From positions 36,899 to 100,898 of the forward strand of contig DAHUXD010000064.1 of assembly GCA_027307335.1 (NCBI GenBank): a DNA stretch of 64,000 bases. Reading direction: 5' to 3'. The notes beneath the pieces are model-generated. The model saw only the letters and a program-made list of their open reading frames with translations, made no database searches and was not told the origin of the DNA. Of the stretch, positions 18,697 to 26,156 are shown in pieces. Position numbers and translations under genes: made by a program. Position 1 is the first letter of the stretch. Every line of letters starts with the position of its first letter. Source of the stretch: Acidobacteriota bacterium (GTDB lineage: Bacteria; Acidobacteriota; Thermoanaerobaculia; UBA5066; Gp7-AA6).

Positions 18697-19161
18697 ATGG
18701 CAGGCGACGTAGATGAATTGATCGGCCGGGTGAAGGGGCTCAAGTCAGATGAACTCGAAACCTTCTCAACGAGCCTTCCGCAGTCTCTCGACCCCTCCAG
18801 CCTGGCGCTATTCGTCAATAAGGGAATGCTTCCCGCGTTTGACGAGTTGCCACCCGCGGAAAAGAGTAAGGCGCTGGCTGGCGCTGTCTCGTCTCAAACT
18901 CCGGAGGAGAGACAGCGGCTCCTCCGTGAGATCGCTGGAATGCCTCCGCCAACGCCTCGGGCCAGGGACCGCTTGTGGCTGATCGTCGTCATCGCATTCG
19001 CGCTCGTTCTCGTTGGGAGCTTCCTTACACTGTCGGCTGCTGTGTTTGCGATCGGCGGCAAGGCAAGCCCTGAGCTAATCCTCACGATGTTCACGAGCGT
19101 TGTAGGATTTCTCGCGGGCCTCTTCGTACCGAGCCCGGTCGGCCGAGACGAGAAGGACTAG
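18697..19161 (+). CDS. Two-helix membrane protein, unknown function
   Basis: I prefer ATG 18697, which has GGAGGG five bases upstream, over the in-frame ATG 18685. The 154-residue product has a soluble helical N-terminal 85 residues and two membrane helices near 95-118 and 126-145, ending in a short charged tail (R-D-E-K-D). No family is recognised. It lies between two other membrane-associated genes of the run. Confidence 0.55.
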   Translation: MAGDVDELIGRVKGLKSDELETFSTSLPQSLDPSSLALFVNKGMLPAFDELPPAEKSKALAGAVSSQTPEERQRLLREIAGMPPPTPRARDRLWLIVVIAFALVLVGSFLTLSAAVFAIGGKASPELILTMFTSVVGFLAGLFVPSPVGRDEKD

Positions 19162-19239
19162 AACAGCCATGCTCGGCAAAGACCTTTTGCTACTCCGACC
19201 GAACAGTCTCCGGCAGAGTTTGGCAAGGCCTTTCAGGCG

Positions 19240-19256
19240 GGGAGACGACGCCAAGG
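19240..19256 (+). repeat. 17-bp direct repeat, copy 2
   Basis: This is an exact second copy of the 17-mer at 18319-18335, here about 120 bases before the next gene. Both copies lie in intergenic DNA of the same gene cluster. Confidence 0.6.
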
Positions 19257-19378
19257 GTGTGCTTCCTGCTACCTGCTAGAAAGGAGGCAGGCGGAGCCTC
19301 CGCTCAGACCGCGACGGGCCTGGCGACCCTCCGCGCCGAGACGACCGCCGGAGTCCTTACCCACGAGGATGCCCGGCG

Positions 19379-20056
19379 GTGAACGGGCTCTCGAGCATGT
19401 GTGCTTTCGTCACGTCGCCGCTTGCCAGGGCTAGCCTTCCGCCCGAAAGCGGAGCTGTCCCCTTCTCTGAAGGTCCGTGGCAGGTCGGCACGTCGATTGT
19501 AGCAATCATCGGCGGCTTGATAGCTGCATTCAAGGCGGTTCAGGAAATGGGTCTCGCGCGGCGGCAGCGGGAACGCGAATTCGCCTGGAACCAAGCGAAG
19601 GAATGCGCTGCTCTTTTGAGTCAACTCGACTCGAGCGCTGCCAGCTCTGCGCTGCTCATGCTGGATTGGTCCAATCGTGCCTACACCCTCGCTTCAGGCG
19701 ACGTCGTTCTGATCAACGCCGAGCAAGTTCACCGAGCGTTGCGAACTACAGCACTCAACCTTACAGCCACCGAGGGTTTCATTCGCGATCGTTTTGACGC
19801 TCTCTTCGGACTCTTCGAACGCGTCGAGCGAGCGATTCAAGTCGGCTTGGTGCGAGAGGAGGACCTACTGTCCTCTCTTGGGTACTACATTAAGAAGATG
19901 GCCGAGGCGCAAGACACATTTGAGAACTTCATGGCGACCTACGGTTATCGACAGGCTCTTCAATTCGCAGCTCGCCTTCCCGCTTGGCGATTCAACGAGA
20001 CAGTAAGGAGACAAAAGTATGAAAAAGGAGCCGAGACAAGTCAAGCCGAAGGCTAG
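19379..20056 (+). CDS. Membrane-anchored helical protein, unknown function
   Basis: The 225-residue product has one membrane segment (V-G-T-S-I-V-A-I-I-G-G-L-I-A-A-F) near residues 36-51, followed by an amphipathic linker (R-R-Q-R-E-R-E-F-A-W) and a long all-helical cytoplasmic domain with L-M-L-D-W near 92-96. The GTG at 19379 or the ATG at 19397 could start it. The architecture resembles widespread small membrane-anchored proteins of unknown role. Its end overlaps the small basic gene at 20019. Confidence 0.55.
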   Translation: MNGLSSMCAFVTSPLARASLPPESGAVPFSEGPWQVGTSIVAIIGGLIAAFKAVQEMGLARRQREREFAWNQAKECAALLSQLDSSAASSALLMLDWSNRAYTLASGDVVLINAEQVHRALRTTALNLTATEGFIRDRFDALFGLFERVERAIQVGLVREEDLLSSLGYYIKKMAEAQDTFENFMATYGYRQALQFAARLPAWRFNETVRRQKYEKGAETSQAEG

Positions 20057-20174
20057 TGCCAAGAAGTCACGCCCTCGACGCGTCCGACCGATCGTGGATA
20101 AGAGGCGGGGGATTATCACTCTGCCGTCCGGAAAGACGAAAGCGCTGTGGAAAGAGGAAGAGCCCCCGGAATAG
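20019..20174 (+). CDS. Very basic 51-residue protein
   Basis: An ATG at 20019 with AAGGAG nine bases upstream opens a 51-codon frame that overlaps the end of the preceding gene by 38 bases in another frame. The product is rich in Lys and Arg in its first half (K-K-S-R-P-R-R-V-R-P) and ends acidic (W-K-E-E-E-P-P-E). A segment I-I-T-L-P-S-G-K-T-K sits in the middle. It could bind nucleic acid or a membrane surface. The strong ribosome binding site is the main evidence. Confidence 0.5.
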   Translation: MKKEPRQVKPKASAKKSRPRRVRPIVDKRRGIITLPSGKTKALWKEEEPPE

Positions 20175-20266
20175 GTGTTGACCGGCCTTGTCAACGCTGG
20201 CAGTGAGGGTCTTCCCGCGGTACCCATCAGTAGGCCGACCAAAGCGGTATGTAAGGAGAACATGGC

Positions 20267-20872
20267 GTGGAAGCCGTACTGAAAACCCTAAAGGATGCAC
20301 CGGTTGCAAACGTTCTCTTGCTTCTCGGGTTTCTACTGCTGCTCGCGGCCGCCAGTGGCCGCGCCATCGTCATCACGGCACGGCTCGATCCGTCTGGAAG
20401 ACGCCTGAGCGGCTGGGCAGGCGCAGTCGCTATGCTCTTCGGCGCCTACATCGGCTATCGAATCAGTAACACAACCATCAAAGGCTCGTCTCAGCCCCCA
20501 CACGAAACCGTGGTCCGGCCCACTTCCAGCGATACGCGGCCGACGACGTTGGCGGGCAGCCCCACGCCCACACCCGTCTCGGCTCCCACGACCGTTGACT
20601 CTCCCGAGACATACGTTGACTGGAATTGCGAAGAGCCTAAGACCGCAGGACTCGAGTACCAACTGCCGGTCGGTGCCCACTTTCTGACGGCGAGCGTTCA
20701 GATCCGAGAAGTCGACAAGGCCAAGGCCTACTCACTTTCGCCGGTCACTTATGATGAAGCATCACGCACGGCACGTGCCTCTGCCACGTTCGTCGGCTTG
20801 GACAAATTCCTATTCAACTGTGCAGGCGGCGGTCACGCGCGAATCTTCTTGCGAGTCTCCTACGTTCCCTGA
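20267..20872 (+). CDS. Two-helix membrane protein with extracytoplasmic domain
   Basis: This 201-residue protein starts at GTG with AAGGAG eight bases upstream. Two hydrophobic helices lie near residues 12-34 and 48-68. A Thr/Pro/Ser-rich linker (about 75-110) and a C-terminal beta-rich domain containing two cysteines follow. The layout suggests an envelope protein with an exposed C-terminal domain. No family is recognised. It is the tenth gene of the same-strand run. Confidence 0.55.
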   Translation: MEAVLKTLKDAPVANVLLLLGFLLLLAAASGRAIVITARLDPSGRRLSGWAGAVAMLFGAYIGYRISNTTIKGSSQPPHETVVRPTSSDTRPTTLAGSPTPTPVSAPTTVDSPETYVDWNCEEPKTAGLEYQLPVGAHFLTASVQIREVDKAKAYSLSPVTYDEASRTARASATFVGLDKFLFNCAGGGHARIFLRVSYVP

Positions 20873-21107
20873 CATATGCGTCCGCCAGCCCCAGAGGGTG
20901 AGCGCACCCGATTTCCGAGGCGACAGCGCGTCGACGGCATAGGCTCAGTGACGGCCCCACGGGTACTTTCTTCCTATCCTAGCCTCATCCCCTGAGTTCG
21001 CCGTAGCATTCCGCGATCTCAATAGCGTTTCGCGGCCTGGCCTGCACAGGTAACGAACTCCACGCTTGGGTTATGATCGGGTTAGTTCCTAGTAGGTAGG
21101 CGGTCAG

Positions 21108-21671
21108 ATGCTTCTCAAGCGAACAACAGAGCATGTTCTGGTCACGGCGCTGCTAGTCATCAGCTGGGTGTTGCTCGACAAGTTTGGACACCGGCCGCCG
21201 GGTCGCTCCCAGGCCTTGCTTGAGGCTGGATACTACCTAGTAGTCGTCGAGTATTTCCTAGAAAGGCTCAGGGGCGTTCTGCGAGTTCTCCAGTCCAAGG
21301 AACTTCGCCCCGTCGTTAAGGCACTCGTGCTACTCGTACTGATAGGTCTCGGGATGCTTCTCTTCGCGTTTGGCTTTCTCTTTGCGCTGTTTGCCTTTGC
21401 CGTGCTCCTTCTGTGGCGCTCGATCAAGTCACCGTCGAAGTGGTTCAACTGGCTGGCGGCACTCGTTCTTGCGGCCCCGGTTATTGTGGGCCGAAGCACC
21501 GGCCGCGTACGGCTCGAGCTTCCATTCCTCGACGTGTACACTCGAGAATCTAAGGCGATATGGATGCTTGTGCCACCGCTCACGACGGCTGGGGTGGTTT
21601 TGGCATGCGCGTCACTTCTCGCTGTAATGGCGCAGCGCGCGGGTACACATGCGGCGGCGGAAAACTCCTAG
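21108..21671 (+). CDS. Multipass membrane protein ending the 13-21 kb cluster
   Basis: The 187-residue product has about five hydrophobic segments (about 10-24, 38-55, 68-98, 110-126 and 152-176). A TATGAT box at 21072-21077 about 30 bases before the ATG may be its own -10 element, with only a weak -35. A strong hairpin follows the gene. No domain is recognised. Confidence 0.6.
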   Translation: MLLKRTTEHVLVTALLVISWVLLDKFGHRPPGRSQALLEAGYYLVVVEYFLERLRGVLRVLQSKELRPVVKALVLLVLIGLGMLLFAFGFLFALFAFAVLLLWRSIKSPSKWFNWLAALVLAAPVIVGRSTGRVRLELPFLDVYTRESKAIWMLVPPLTTAGVVLACASLLAVMAQRAGTHAAAENS

Positions 21672-21687
21672 GAACTCGGCAAAGGAA

Positions 21688-21709
21688 AACCCACCCGGTC
21701 GGGTGGGTT
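21688..21709 (+). terminator. Rho-independent terminator
   Basis: A near-perfect palindrome (AACCCACCC, loop GGTC, GGGTGGGTT) lies 17 bases after the stop of the gene at 21108. A T-run follows at 21719-21723. It marks the end of the plus-strand cluster. Confidence 0.65.
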
Positions 21710-21753
21710 GAGGGTGACTTTTTGGCCAGGGACAGCGGACGGGTCGTTCTCGG

Positions 21754-22049
21754 TCAACGAGCAGGCGGTGTCCGCCGGAGTAGAAAGTTCGCGGCGTACA
21801 CAAGACCCAAGAATGGCGCTGTGATCATGCCTTCGACGCCTGCGATGCGCAACACGGAGTCCTGGAGGTAATCACCGCGACCGACAACGCCGGCGAAGCC
21901 CGTCACGAGAAGAGCGAGTAGGGTCAGGTCGAGTAGGACAGCAAGCAGGAGACTCCATATGACGACCACGAGATACAGTCTTGGCAGTCGCTCCCTCAAG
22001 AAATCAAAAAATCCTCCAGCGGAAACGTGGGTGCAATTGACTCGGACAT
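21754..22049 (-). CDS. Small two-helix membrane protein read across a -1 frameshift site
   Basis: The frame 21754-21999 (81 residues, two membrane helices) has no good start of its own, only a TTG. The best start is an ATG at 22049 with AAGGAG seven bases upstream, but its frame stops after 17 codons. The two frames join through T-TTT-TTG, a canonical -1 slippery heptamer. Slipping there gives one continuous protein, M-S-E-S-I-A-P-T-F-P-L-E-D-F-F-D-F-L-R-E and onward. A homopolymer sequencing or assembly error would look the same. Function unknown. It is transcribed from the promoter at 22101-22129. Confidence 0.5.
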
Positions 22050-22100
22050 TACCGACTCCTTTCTCCCTTTCGGGGGTATTAAGTTTTGAGATCTGCCTGA

Positions 22101-22129
22101 AGTGTAGCAGGTAAGCGCCTACCTGTCAA
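22101..22129 (-). promoter_or_regulatory. Sigma-70-type promoter with palindromic operator in the spacer
   Basis: On the minus strand TTGACA is followed after exactly 17 bases by TACACT. The spacer contains the palindrome AGGTA-N6-TACCT (22109-22124), well placed for a repressor. The promoter lies just downstream of the RuvC-like gene and drives the small membrane gene ending at 21754. Confidence 0.6.
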
Positions 22130-22133
22130 TAGG

Positions 22134-22649
22134 TTATACCCGATCAACTCCTCGCCGCGTATCGGCGACTGCGAGACCAATCGCCACCGCATCGAACATG
22201 TTCCCGTGGTATCTGGCCCTCCACTTGGTTGTCTGGCGGAGGTAGGCCTTAAGCTCGAGGTATTGCCGCGCCGCGGCGCGCGCGACTTGCTCTTTGCTGG
22301 CGCGCCCGTTGCCGGTGACGAGCTTCTTCACCGTGCTTGCGGCCTTCGTGATTACTTCCACGCCTTCGCGCCGCCCGATACGCCGGGTCTCGCTGACGAC
22401 GGCGTGAAGACGAGACCTGGCTCGACTGCCGCCGATTGAGTTCTCCTCTATTGTTAGGACCTTCGGCCGGAAGTCCTGTAGGAGCTCCTGAAGAAGCACC
22501 CGTGTATTCCGCCGCACGGCCGCAAGCTGCCGGCGATAAAGCATTGCCAGTACGCCGTGGTAGATCAACCGAGATCCATGGAACACGGCGATTCCGACAT
22601 GCCGCGTGCCGGGGTCGATGGCTAGGATTCGTGGGCGTTGTCTGCTCAT
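22134..22649 (-). CDS. RuvC-like nuclease (first of two)
   Basis: This 171-residue protein has the RNase H-like fold signature of Holliday-junction resolvases: I-L-A-I-D-P-G-T-R-H-V-G-I-A at residues 8-21, L-T-I-E-E-N near 64-69, and a late F-D-A-V-A-I-G-L near 153-160. The middle also resembles RuvC (K-K-L-V-T-G-N-G-R-A-S-K-E-Q-V). These give the expected acidic residues. It is not the housekeeping ruvC, which normally sits beside ruvA and ruvB. Here it is the third gene of an XRE-led operon with a second, more divergent homologue 14 bases upstream. Branched DNA cleavage is likely; the pathway is unknown. Confidence 0.75.
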   Translation of the reverse strand: MSRQRPRILAIDPGTRHVGIAVFHGSRLIYHGVLAMLYRRQLAAVRRNTRVLLQELLQDFRPKVLTIEENSIGGSRARSRLHAVVSETRRIGRREGVEVITKAASTVKKLVTGNGRASKEQVARAAARQYLELKAYLRQTTKWRARYHGNMFDAVAIGLAVADTRRGVDRV

Positions 22650-22663
22650 CTATATGTAGAGAG

Positions 22664-23203
22664 TCATGCCGCCTCGACGAGGACCGACTCGGTGCGCTTC
22701 GGCAGTCTTTCGAAGTACGTGACTGCGAGGGATGTCGCATCGAAGAGATTCATGCGCTCGTCCTCGCTCTCGTAGCACTTTCGCTCATCCGGAAGGCGCG
22801 GAGAGAGCTCGGGATATCGCCTGGCGAGTTCCGCGGCGATCGAGTGCTTCGTCGGCCGGCGGAGGGCGGGAAACACTCCTCTTACATCCCGGCGGGAGAA
22901 TGCCCGGTGGTGAATACCGCACGAGAGCGCCAGCGCTTCGATGCTCCGGATGAGGGCACGGACCCGCGGCTTTCGGTGCGAACCGGCGCCGTCGTAGTCT
23001 TCAAGAACGATGACCTCGGGATCGTACCGGGCGACAAGGTCTCGGATCCTGGCCATGCACTTCGGATTCTTCTTATCCTGCCTTACCTGGCTTAACCCCC
23101 ACTCGATGAGAAGGTCGGGTCCCTCGAACACGGTGTAGGCAAAGCCCCTCGTCGTCGGGTCGATCGCGAGAACCCTCGGGTATGTTGAGTGGCCTCCGAT
23201 CAT
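22664..23203 (-). CDS. RuvC-like nuclease (second, divergent)
   Basis: The 179-residue product keeps the same fold: V-L-A-I-D-P-T-T-R-G-F-A-Y near residues 11-23, V-I-V-L-E-D-Y near 64-70 and L-F-D-A-T-S-L-A near 153-160. It lacks the glycine of the usual D-P-G and the Lys-rich middle segment of RuvC. Its ATG overlaps the stop of the XRE gene (ATGA). Proteins of this type paired with an XRE regulator occur in several phyla, but I know of no assigned function. Two paralogues may form a heterodimer. Confidence 0.7.
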   Translation of the reverse strand: MIGGHSTYPRVLAIDPTTRGFAYTVFEGPDLLIEWGLSQVRQDKKNPKCMARIRDLVARYDPEVIVLEDYDGAGSHRKPRVRALIRSIEALALSCGIHHRAFSRRDVRGVFPALRRPTKHSIAAELARRYPELSPRLPDERKCYESEDERMNLFDATSLAVTYFERLPKRTESVLVEAA

Positions 23204-23544
23204 TGCGTGATGGTTCTCCGAAGGACTGCGGCGATCGACTGAAGCCTCTGCAGGATCGAAGGAGTCTCGGGTTTCGCCGAGAGCCGCCGACGGAGGAACG
23301 CGGCACGGCGCCGGACAGACCTTCTCGCCTTCGCAAAGCGTCCCGCAAAGAGCTCGCGGGGCGGAATGCCAAAGACCGCCTCATAGGCAAGCGCCGTGTC
23401 AAGGCTCGGCTGCCGGCCGCCCCGCTCGTAGCGGGAAACTTTCGCGCCGTCCCGCGTGCCGAGTAGGTATGCCAATTCATCCTGGGAGAAACCGGATCGC
23501 TTGCGATACGTCCGCAGATAGTTGTCCAGCTTGTGGACGGCCAT
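23200..23544 (-). CDS. XRE-family helix-turn-helix regulator
   Basis: Residues 6-62 of this 114-residue protein form a Cro/CI-type helix-turn-helix: L-R-T-Y-R-K-R-S-G-F-S-Q-D-E-L-A-Y-L-L-G, then K-V-S-R-Y-E-R-G-G-R-Q-P-S-L-D-T-A. A basic C-terminal tail follows. It leads the operon with both RuvC-like genes and overlaps the next gene by four bases. A palindrome about 54 bases upstream (23598-23613) is the likely operator for autoregulation, and the same element precedes the ATPase gene at 36999. No peptidase or toxin domain is attached. Confidence 0.85.
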   Translation of the reverse strand: MAVHKLDNYLRTYRKRSGFSQDELAYLLGTRDGAKVSRYERGGRQPSLDTALAYEAVFGIPPRELFAGRFAKARRSVRRRAAFLRRRLSAKPETPSILQRLQSIAAVLRRTITQ

Positions 23545-23597
23545 GGGAGTTTGGCTTCATCGTAGGGAACTGGTATGGGGTTTGTAGGCGGTGAAAG

Positions 23598-23613
23598 TTG
23601 CCGCATTCGACAA
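23598..23613. promoter_or_regulatory. Palindromic operator candidate, copy 1
   Basis: TTGCCG-CATT-CGACAA is an imperfect palindrome inside a block of about 30 bases (CGGTGAAAGTTG...CAAGAAATG, about 23589-23619) that recurs at 36928-36958. It lies in the 306-base divergent gap between the XRE operon and the HNH gene, a typical site for an autoregulated repressor. Confidence 0.55.
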
Positions 23614-23639
23614 GAAATGGTTGATGACGCAAATAAAAT

Positions 23640-23656
23640 CGGGCCTTTCGGGCCCG
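23640..23656 (-). terminator. Possible minus-strand terminator
   Basis: A 6-bp GC stem (CGGGCC / GGCCCG) with a 5-base loop is followed on the minus strand by GATTTTATTT. It would block read-through into the XRE operon from upstream. Confidence 0.35.
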
Positions 23657-23850
23657 GGTCTTAGATTCGCCGGTGGGCTTCCCGAGAGGGAAGGTTGGCT
23701 AGTTTGGACTCGTATAGTATGCCATAAGTCATTTAGTTTGTCAAGGTTACGACTTCTGCGCCACCGGTAGGCTGGGTGCATGACTTCACTGTCGCGGGCA
23801 GGTAGATAGCCGCTGGGCCGGTCGTTAAGTAAGTAGGTTGAGGGGTACAG

Positions 23851-24537
23851 ATGAGCAAAGCGCTGGAACTCTTCGACGCCTATCTAGAGAACCTCATTGA
23901 ATCCGGGAAATGCGTACCGACTGACTCGGAAAGCATTCTGTGCCCGCTTTGCCTCAACACCATTCGGCGCATCGATGTCGAGGAGGGAAGAGTCTCCCTG
24001 GAACACATCGTTCCACAACATGCGACGGTTCAGCGCCAACAGAAGGCGCGGGAGACTCAGCTGGGCAACAAAACGACGCGCTCTGGCGTGACGCTAACCT
24101 GCGCCGATTGCAACCAGAAAAAGGGGCGCGAGCTCGATTGGATCATGAGAGATCTGATCGGACCCGGGCCACGAGAGGAAGCCGACTACCCGCGACGCGC
24201 GGGCGTCGCGATTCTTATCTACGCCTACCTGCTCGCATTCTCGACCCATGGATACGAGTACATTCTCGCGCCGGGTCTAGAGACTATTCGTGAGCAGTTT
24301 CGAGAACCGGATCGAGACGTTTCGGAATGGCTTCAGCACGCAAGAGTCGATCGTGAAGGTCGTCAACCGATCGTTGCTACCGAACATGGGGGACCTTCCG
24401 TCGTTCGCATCGGCGGAGACGGCCCTCTCGAGGTTTTCTTCTGGCGGTTTCGATCACTTCTTCCACCGGTAGGTAGTGTGATCCATCCGGTCAGAATCCC
24501 TGCGTCGCTCACGGACACCACACAGTGGGAGGGCTAG
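23851..24537 (+). CDS. HNH-type nuclease protein
   Basis: The 228-residue product has two cysteine pairs, C-P-L-C at residues 31-34 and C-A-D-C-N near 86-90, framing L-E-H-I-V-P-Q near 50-56. This is the zinc-binding beta-beta-alpha layout of HNH endonucleases. The C-terminal half (about 100-228) is unrecognised and may choose the target. It starts with ATG behind GAGGGG and is divergent from the XRE/RuvC-like operon. Membership in that module through the shared control region is an inference. Confidence 0.7.
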   Translation: MSKALELFDAYLENLIESGKCVPTDSESILCPLCLNTIRRIDVEEGRVSLEHIVPQHATVQRQQKARETQLGNKTTRSGVTLTCADCNQKKGRELDWIMRDLIGPGPREEADYPRRAGVAILIYAYLLAFSTHGYEYILAPGLETIREQFREPDRDVSEWLQHARVDREGRQPIVATEHGGPSVVRIGGDGPLEVFFWRFRSLLPPVGSVIHPVRIPASLTDTTQWEG

Positions 24538-24657
24538 AGTGCGGCTCCATCACCAGGCCCTTCCCCCGTCCCAGGCACTCCGTGGGCTCCGAACCGTGGC
24601 TGCCTTGGTCTTGGAACCCTGACGGGACCATCGTTGCTACTCGAGGTCGGCAATCGA

Positions 24658-24684
24658 GGGACATTGGGACATTGGGTGACATTG
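24658..24684. repeat. GGGACATTG-type short tandem repeat (REP-like)
   Basis: Three imperfect copies of the unit GGGACATTG / GGGTGACATTG stand in the 224-base gap after the HNH gene. The same motif appears in both orientations at 43467-43612, which suggests a dispersed intergenic repeat family. Confidence 0.5.
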
Positions 24685-24761
24685 CCGGGGACGACAGTCC
24701 CGGCAAAGCCACGTCTTTCAAGGCCTCATCTTTCCTACATCGCCTCCGGGTCCATCCCGTA

Positions 24762-26156
24762 TCAATGTCCCCCAAAGTCCTGAAGTCCTGGAGCCGGGGT
24801 GAAGAAGTCCTGCGCTGCCGCCTCCGCGGGTCGATCACCGGCGGGTTCGTCGCCCGCAAGTCCGTACTTAATATAGAGGCGCTTGAGCTTTGGTAGCTCG
24901 GCCGGCAATATCACGAAGACACCGTTCACGCGCTCGGGCTGGACCCGGAGCCTTTTCCGAATGAGCGAGCCAACCCACTTCGGTGTGACCTTGCGCTCGT
25001 AGTCCTCTCCGTGCCGGTCCGCGAACCAGTTGGCGACCTCCTTCACCGAGACCGTTCCATCGGTTGAGGCGGCCACGGCGTCGCGGATCACCTCGAGGAG
25101 CTGGGCCTCGATTTCCATGCCGCGCTCGGAAACGAGCTCCTTGTTGTACCGATGGAGAAGGGTCTTGAGATTTTCCCTGGCCTCGGGATCCTGAGTCACC
25201 GCCAGAAGCGGAGCGAAGATCTGGTTCAAGCGCGGCTCGATCGCCCGGTCGACGGCCGCGTCCACTCGAAAGCCTTTCCTGAGGCTGCGGAACCGAAAAA
25301 GAAGCAGCTTGTTTCGAAGGCGCCGGGCCTCTTCCTTGTGGTGCTCGTCCAGGTTGAGCGGGATGTCGTCGCGCAGGGACGCCTGCCCCATATCCTCCGT
25401 GATGCAGCGGCTCTCGAGAGCCCGATCCTCGAAGAACCCGCGCGTCGCGACGAGCTTCGGCCCGAAGACTTCATAGGCCCGAGGATCGAATTCCTTCTTG
25501 CCGTTGGCTTCGCTTCGGAGCACCGGGAATCCGCAGGCATTTCCGTTATTCAGGATCTTCACGACTTCCGCCTTCTCGTCGGAAAGCCGGAAGTCCCCCT
25601 CGTCGATGATGAGGGTCCCGCGGAACGCATCGAGGATGCGAAAGAGCGGCGAAACGGTCGACGAGCCGCTTGCGAAGATGGGCTTGTAGCAGATCGAACC
25701 GACCGTGAGGAGAAAACGGGTCTTGCCGCTTCCGAAGTCTCCGCGGACACGGAGATACGGCAGCTCGTTGAAGGCGTCGTAGATCCAGGTGAGGAGCACG
25801 TAGTAGCTCGCGATCTCTTCGAAGAGCGGCGAGACGTCCACGTAGCGATGGATGAAGGACCGAATCTCCCCGAGAAGCTCGGAGTCCGAGCCGTACTCCT
25901 CCGGACCCGACGGCAGGAGCACCACCTCGTGCTTCAGCAAGTTGTTTCGGGGCGAGTACGGGACGAGCCGCTCGCCGCTCGCGAGGTCAATTTCGTTGAC
26001 GTATTCGAAAAGGCCCTGATCGTCGGATCGCACGAATAGCGTGCTCCGCTCCTCGGGGCGATACACCATCTCGATCAGTTCGCCCGTGTCGAGGGCAACC
26101 GACGCCACCGGGGTCGCTGGCTGCACCGGAGGGTTATGCGGCGGGTTTTCGGTCAT
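24762..26156 (-). CDS. P-loop ATPase, plasmid/phage replicative helicase-like (DUF3631-type)
   Basis: The 464-residue protein has a Walker A motif G-D-F-G-S-G-K-T-R-F near residues 140-149 and a Walker B L-I-I-D-E-G-D-F near 183-190, followed by a conserved block F-G-P-K-L-V-A-T-R-G-F-F near 233-244. The C-terminal part has a helical DNA-binding look. ATPases of this kind accompany primases in plasmids, prophages and integrative elements and probably unwind DNA. Its ATG overlaps the end of the permuted primase gene by 23 bases, so the two form a replication module. Confidence 0.7.
   Translation of the reverse strand: MTENPPHNPPVQPATPVASVALDTGELIEMVYRPEERSTLFVRSDDQGLFEYVNEIDLASGERLVPYSPRNNLLKHEVVLLPSGPEEYGSDSELLGEIRSFIHRYVDVSPLFEEIASYYVLLTWIYDAFNELPYLRVRGDFGSGKTRFLLTVGSICYKPIFASGSSTVSPLFRILDAFRGTLIIDEGDFRLSDEKAEVVKILNNGNACGFPVLRSEANGKKEFDPRAYEVFGPKLVATRGFFEDRALESRCITEDMGQASLRDDIPLNLDEHHKEEARRLRNKLLLFRFRSLRKGFRVDAAVDRAIEPRLNQIFAPLLAVTQDPEARENLKTLLHRYNKELVSERGMEIEAQLLEVIRDAVAASTDGTVSVKEVANWFADRHGEDYERKVTPKWVGSLIRKRLRVQPERVNGVFVILPAELPKLKRLYIKYGLAGDEPAGDRPAEAAAQDFFTPAPGLQDFGGH

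Noticed and set aside
22134..22649. Housekeeping ruvC
   Set aside because: No ruvA or ruvB nearby, paired with a second homologue under an XRE regulator; treated as an accessory RuvC-like nuclease.
25152..26039. 295-codon plus-strand ORF opposite the helicase-like ATPase
   Set aside because: Antisense shadow; the minus frame has Walker motifs.
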